Assembly: GCA_046533095.1 (NCBI GenBank)
Contig: JAJQRA010000019.1
Coordinates: forward strand, 91,409-155,408
Direction of reading: 5' to 3'
Length of the DNA: 64,000 bases
Source: ZAX-1 sp046533095
GTDB taxonomy: Bacteria > Bacillota > Clostridia > Lachnospirales > Lachnospiraceae
Shown: in pieces, positions 63,727-64,000 of the stretch
How the letters are laid out: every line of letters begins with the position of its first letter
Numbering within the stretch: the stretch's first letter is position 1
Notes under the pieces: model-generated
What the model was told of the DNA's origin: nothing
Database searches by the model: none
The model's input: only the letters and a program-made list of their open reading frames with translations
Translations under genes and position numbers: made by a program

Positions 63727-63775
63727 AAAAATTAACTTCCATCCCTCTTTCTTTTTGACGTGGAAGTTAATTTTT
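63727..63775. terminator. 15-bp inverted repeat after the UDP-glucose dehydrogenase gene
   Basis: AAAAATTAACTTCCA (63727-63741) and TGGAAGTTAATTTTT (63761-63775), 19-base loop. The A/T outer ends supply T-runs on both strands. Probably ends the dehydrogenase transcript (minus strand). Confidence 0.5.
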
Positions 63776-63848
63776 AAGTTAACTTTTCAAATATTACTAG
63801 TGAATTGCAAGAGCGAGATACAGGTGCTTGGACAATTCGTTTTCGTAT

Positions 63849-64000
63849 CTAATCCCGCCCATATAAGTCCCTGGTATATACTTTGTCTAAGCAGTCTAAA
63901 AGCTCATCGGTATAGCGGTTTGCTACAATTACATCCGTAATTTTTTTAAATTCTTCAAAATCTTTTAGTACTTGACTCCCGAAAAATTCTTCGCCTAGTT
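63849..64000 (-). CDS. ugd: UDP-glucose 6-dehydrogenase, C-terminal part (cut by window edge)
   Basis: Last 49 codons plus stop. FFGSQVLKDFEEFKKITDVI, VANRYTDELLDCLDKVYTRD and the final LYGRD are the usual end of bacterial UDP-glucose (or UDP-mannose-type) dehydrogenases. Would make UDP-glucuronate, suggesting an acidic polysaccharide. The catalytic part is outside the window. Confidence 0.75.
   Translation of the reverse strand, partial: LGEEFFGSQVLKDFEEFKKITDVIVANRYTDELLDCLDKVYTRDLYGRD

Overview
The window looks like chromosome of a low-GC Gram-positive anaerobe in class Clostridia, most likely family Lachnospiraceae. The reasons are the clostridial gene order rho / rpmE / DUF1385 / prmC / prfA, a DUF4364 gene, a group-B-like [FeFe] hydrogenase start with a Rex-type box, BlaI/M56 regulation and strong AGGAGG ribosome sites. 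No rRNA or tRNA gene was seen.

Region by region. 1-3.5 kb: start of a hydrogenase gene, then a two-gene sugar-alcohol operon (tetritol-type dehydrogenase plus a DhaK-type kinase) and a decayed macrodomain (PARG-like) gene. 4-10.3 kb: core genes for translation termination, ribosomal protein L31 and Rho, the last with a long heptad-repeat insertion. 10.4-12.8 kb: a BlaI repressor, an M56 membrane sensor and a secreted protein that carries the same domain as the sensor's outer part. 13-16 kb: a small XRE regulator, a flavin reductase with a tail of about 250 residues of octapeptide repeats, and repeat-rich spacer DNA. 16-24 kb: a lipoprotein, an HMA-TauE/SafE-cupredoxin metal protein, a toxin-antitoxin pair, an oxidoreductase, a CopZ-like chaperone, an SDR and class II aldolase. 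24-25.8 kb: gene wreckage around an IS200/IS605 element.

From 25.8 kb to the end lies a large surface-polysaccharide locus, mostly on the minus strand. It has a UDP-glucose dehydrogenase (cut by the edge), several glycosyltransferases, acyl- and acetyltransferases, a Wzy-like polymerase, a Wzx flippase, GT-C-like membrane transferases, two nucleotidyltransferases, a class II aldolase, a HAD phosphatase, and a membrane transferase fused to a uridine-kinase-like domain. Embedded at 34.9-43.5 kb is a visibly GC-richer block: FkbH-like protein, acyl carrier protein, MaoC hydratase, ketoreductase, a second (broken) ACP, MBOAT acyltransferase and two SGNH/ILEI proteins. Together these look like a dedicated machine that makes a hydroxyacyl-type group on a carrier protein and transfers it to the exported polysaccharide. 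A second MBOAT/SGNH pair sits at 50.1-52.6 kb.

Many genes of these acylation modules carry stops or frameshifts, whereas the glycan-assembly genes around them are mostly open. This points to switching-off or decay of polysaccharide decoration, or to clustered base-call errors. The most interesting items are the carrier-protein-linked acylation module, the transferase-kinase fusion and its neighbours, the sensor/secreted-protein pair with a shared domain, and a 27-bp perfect palindrome between the divergent polysaccharide operons.
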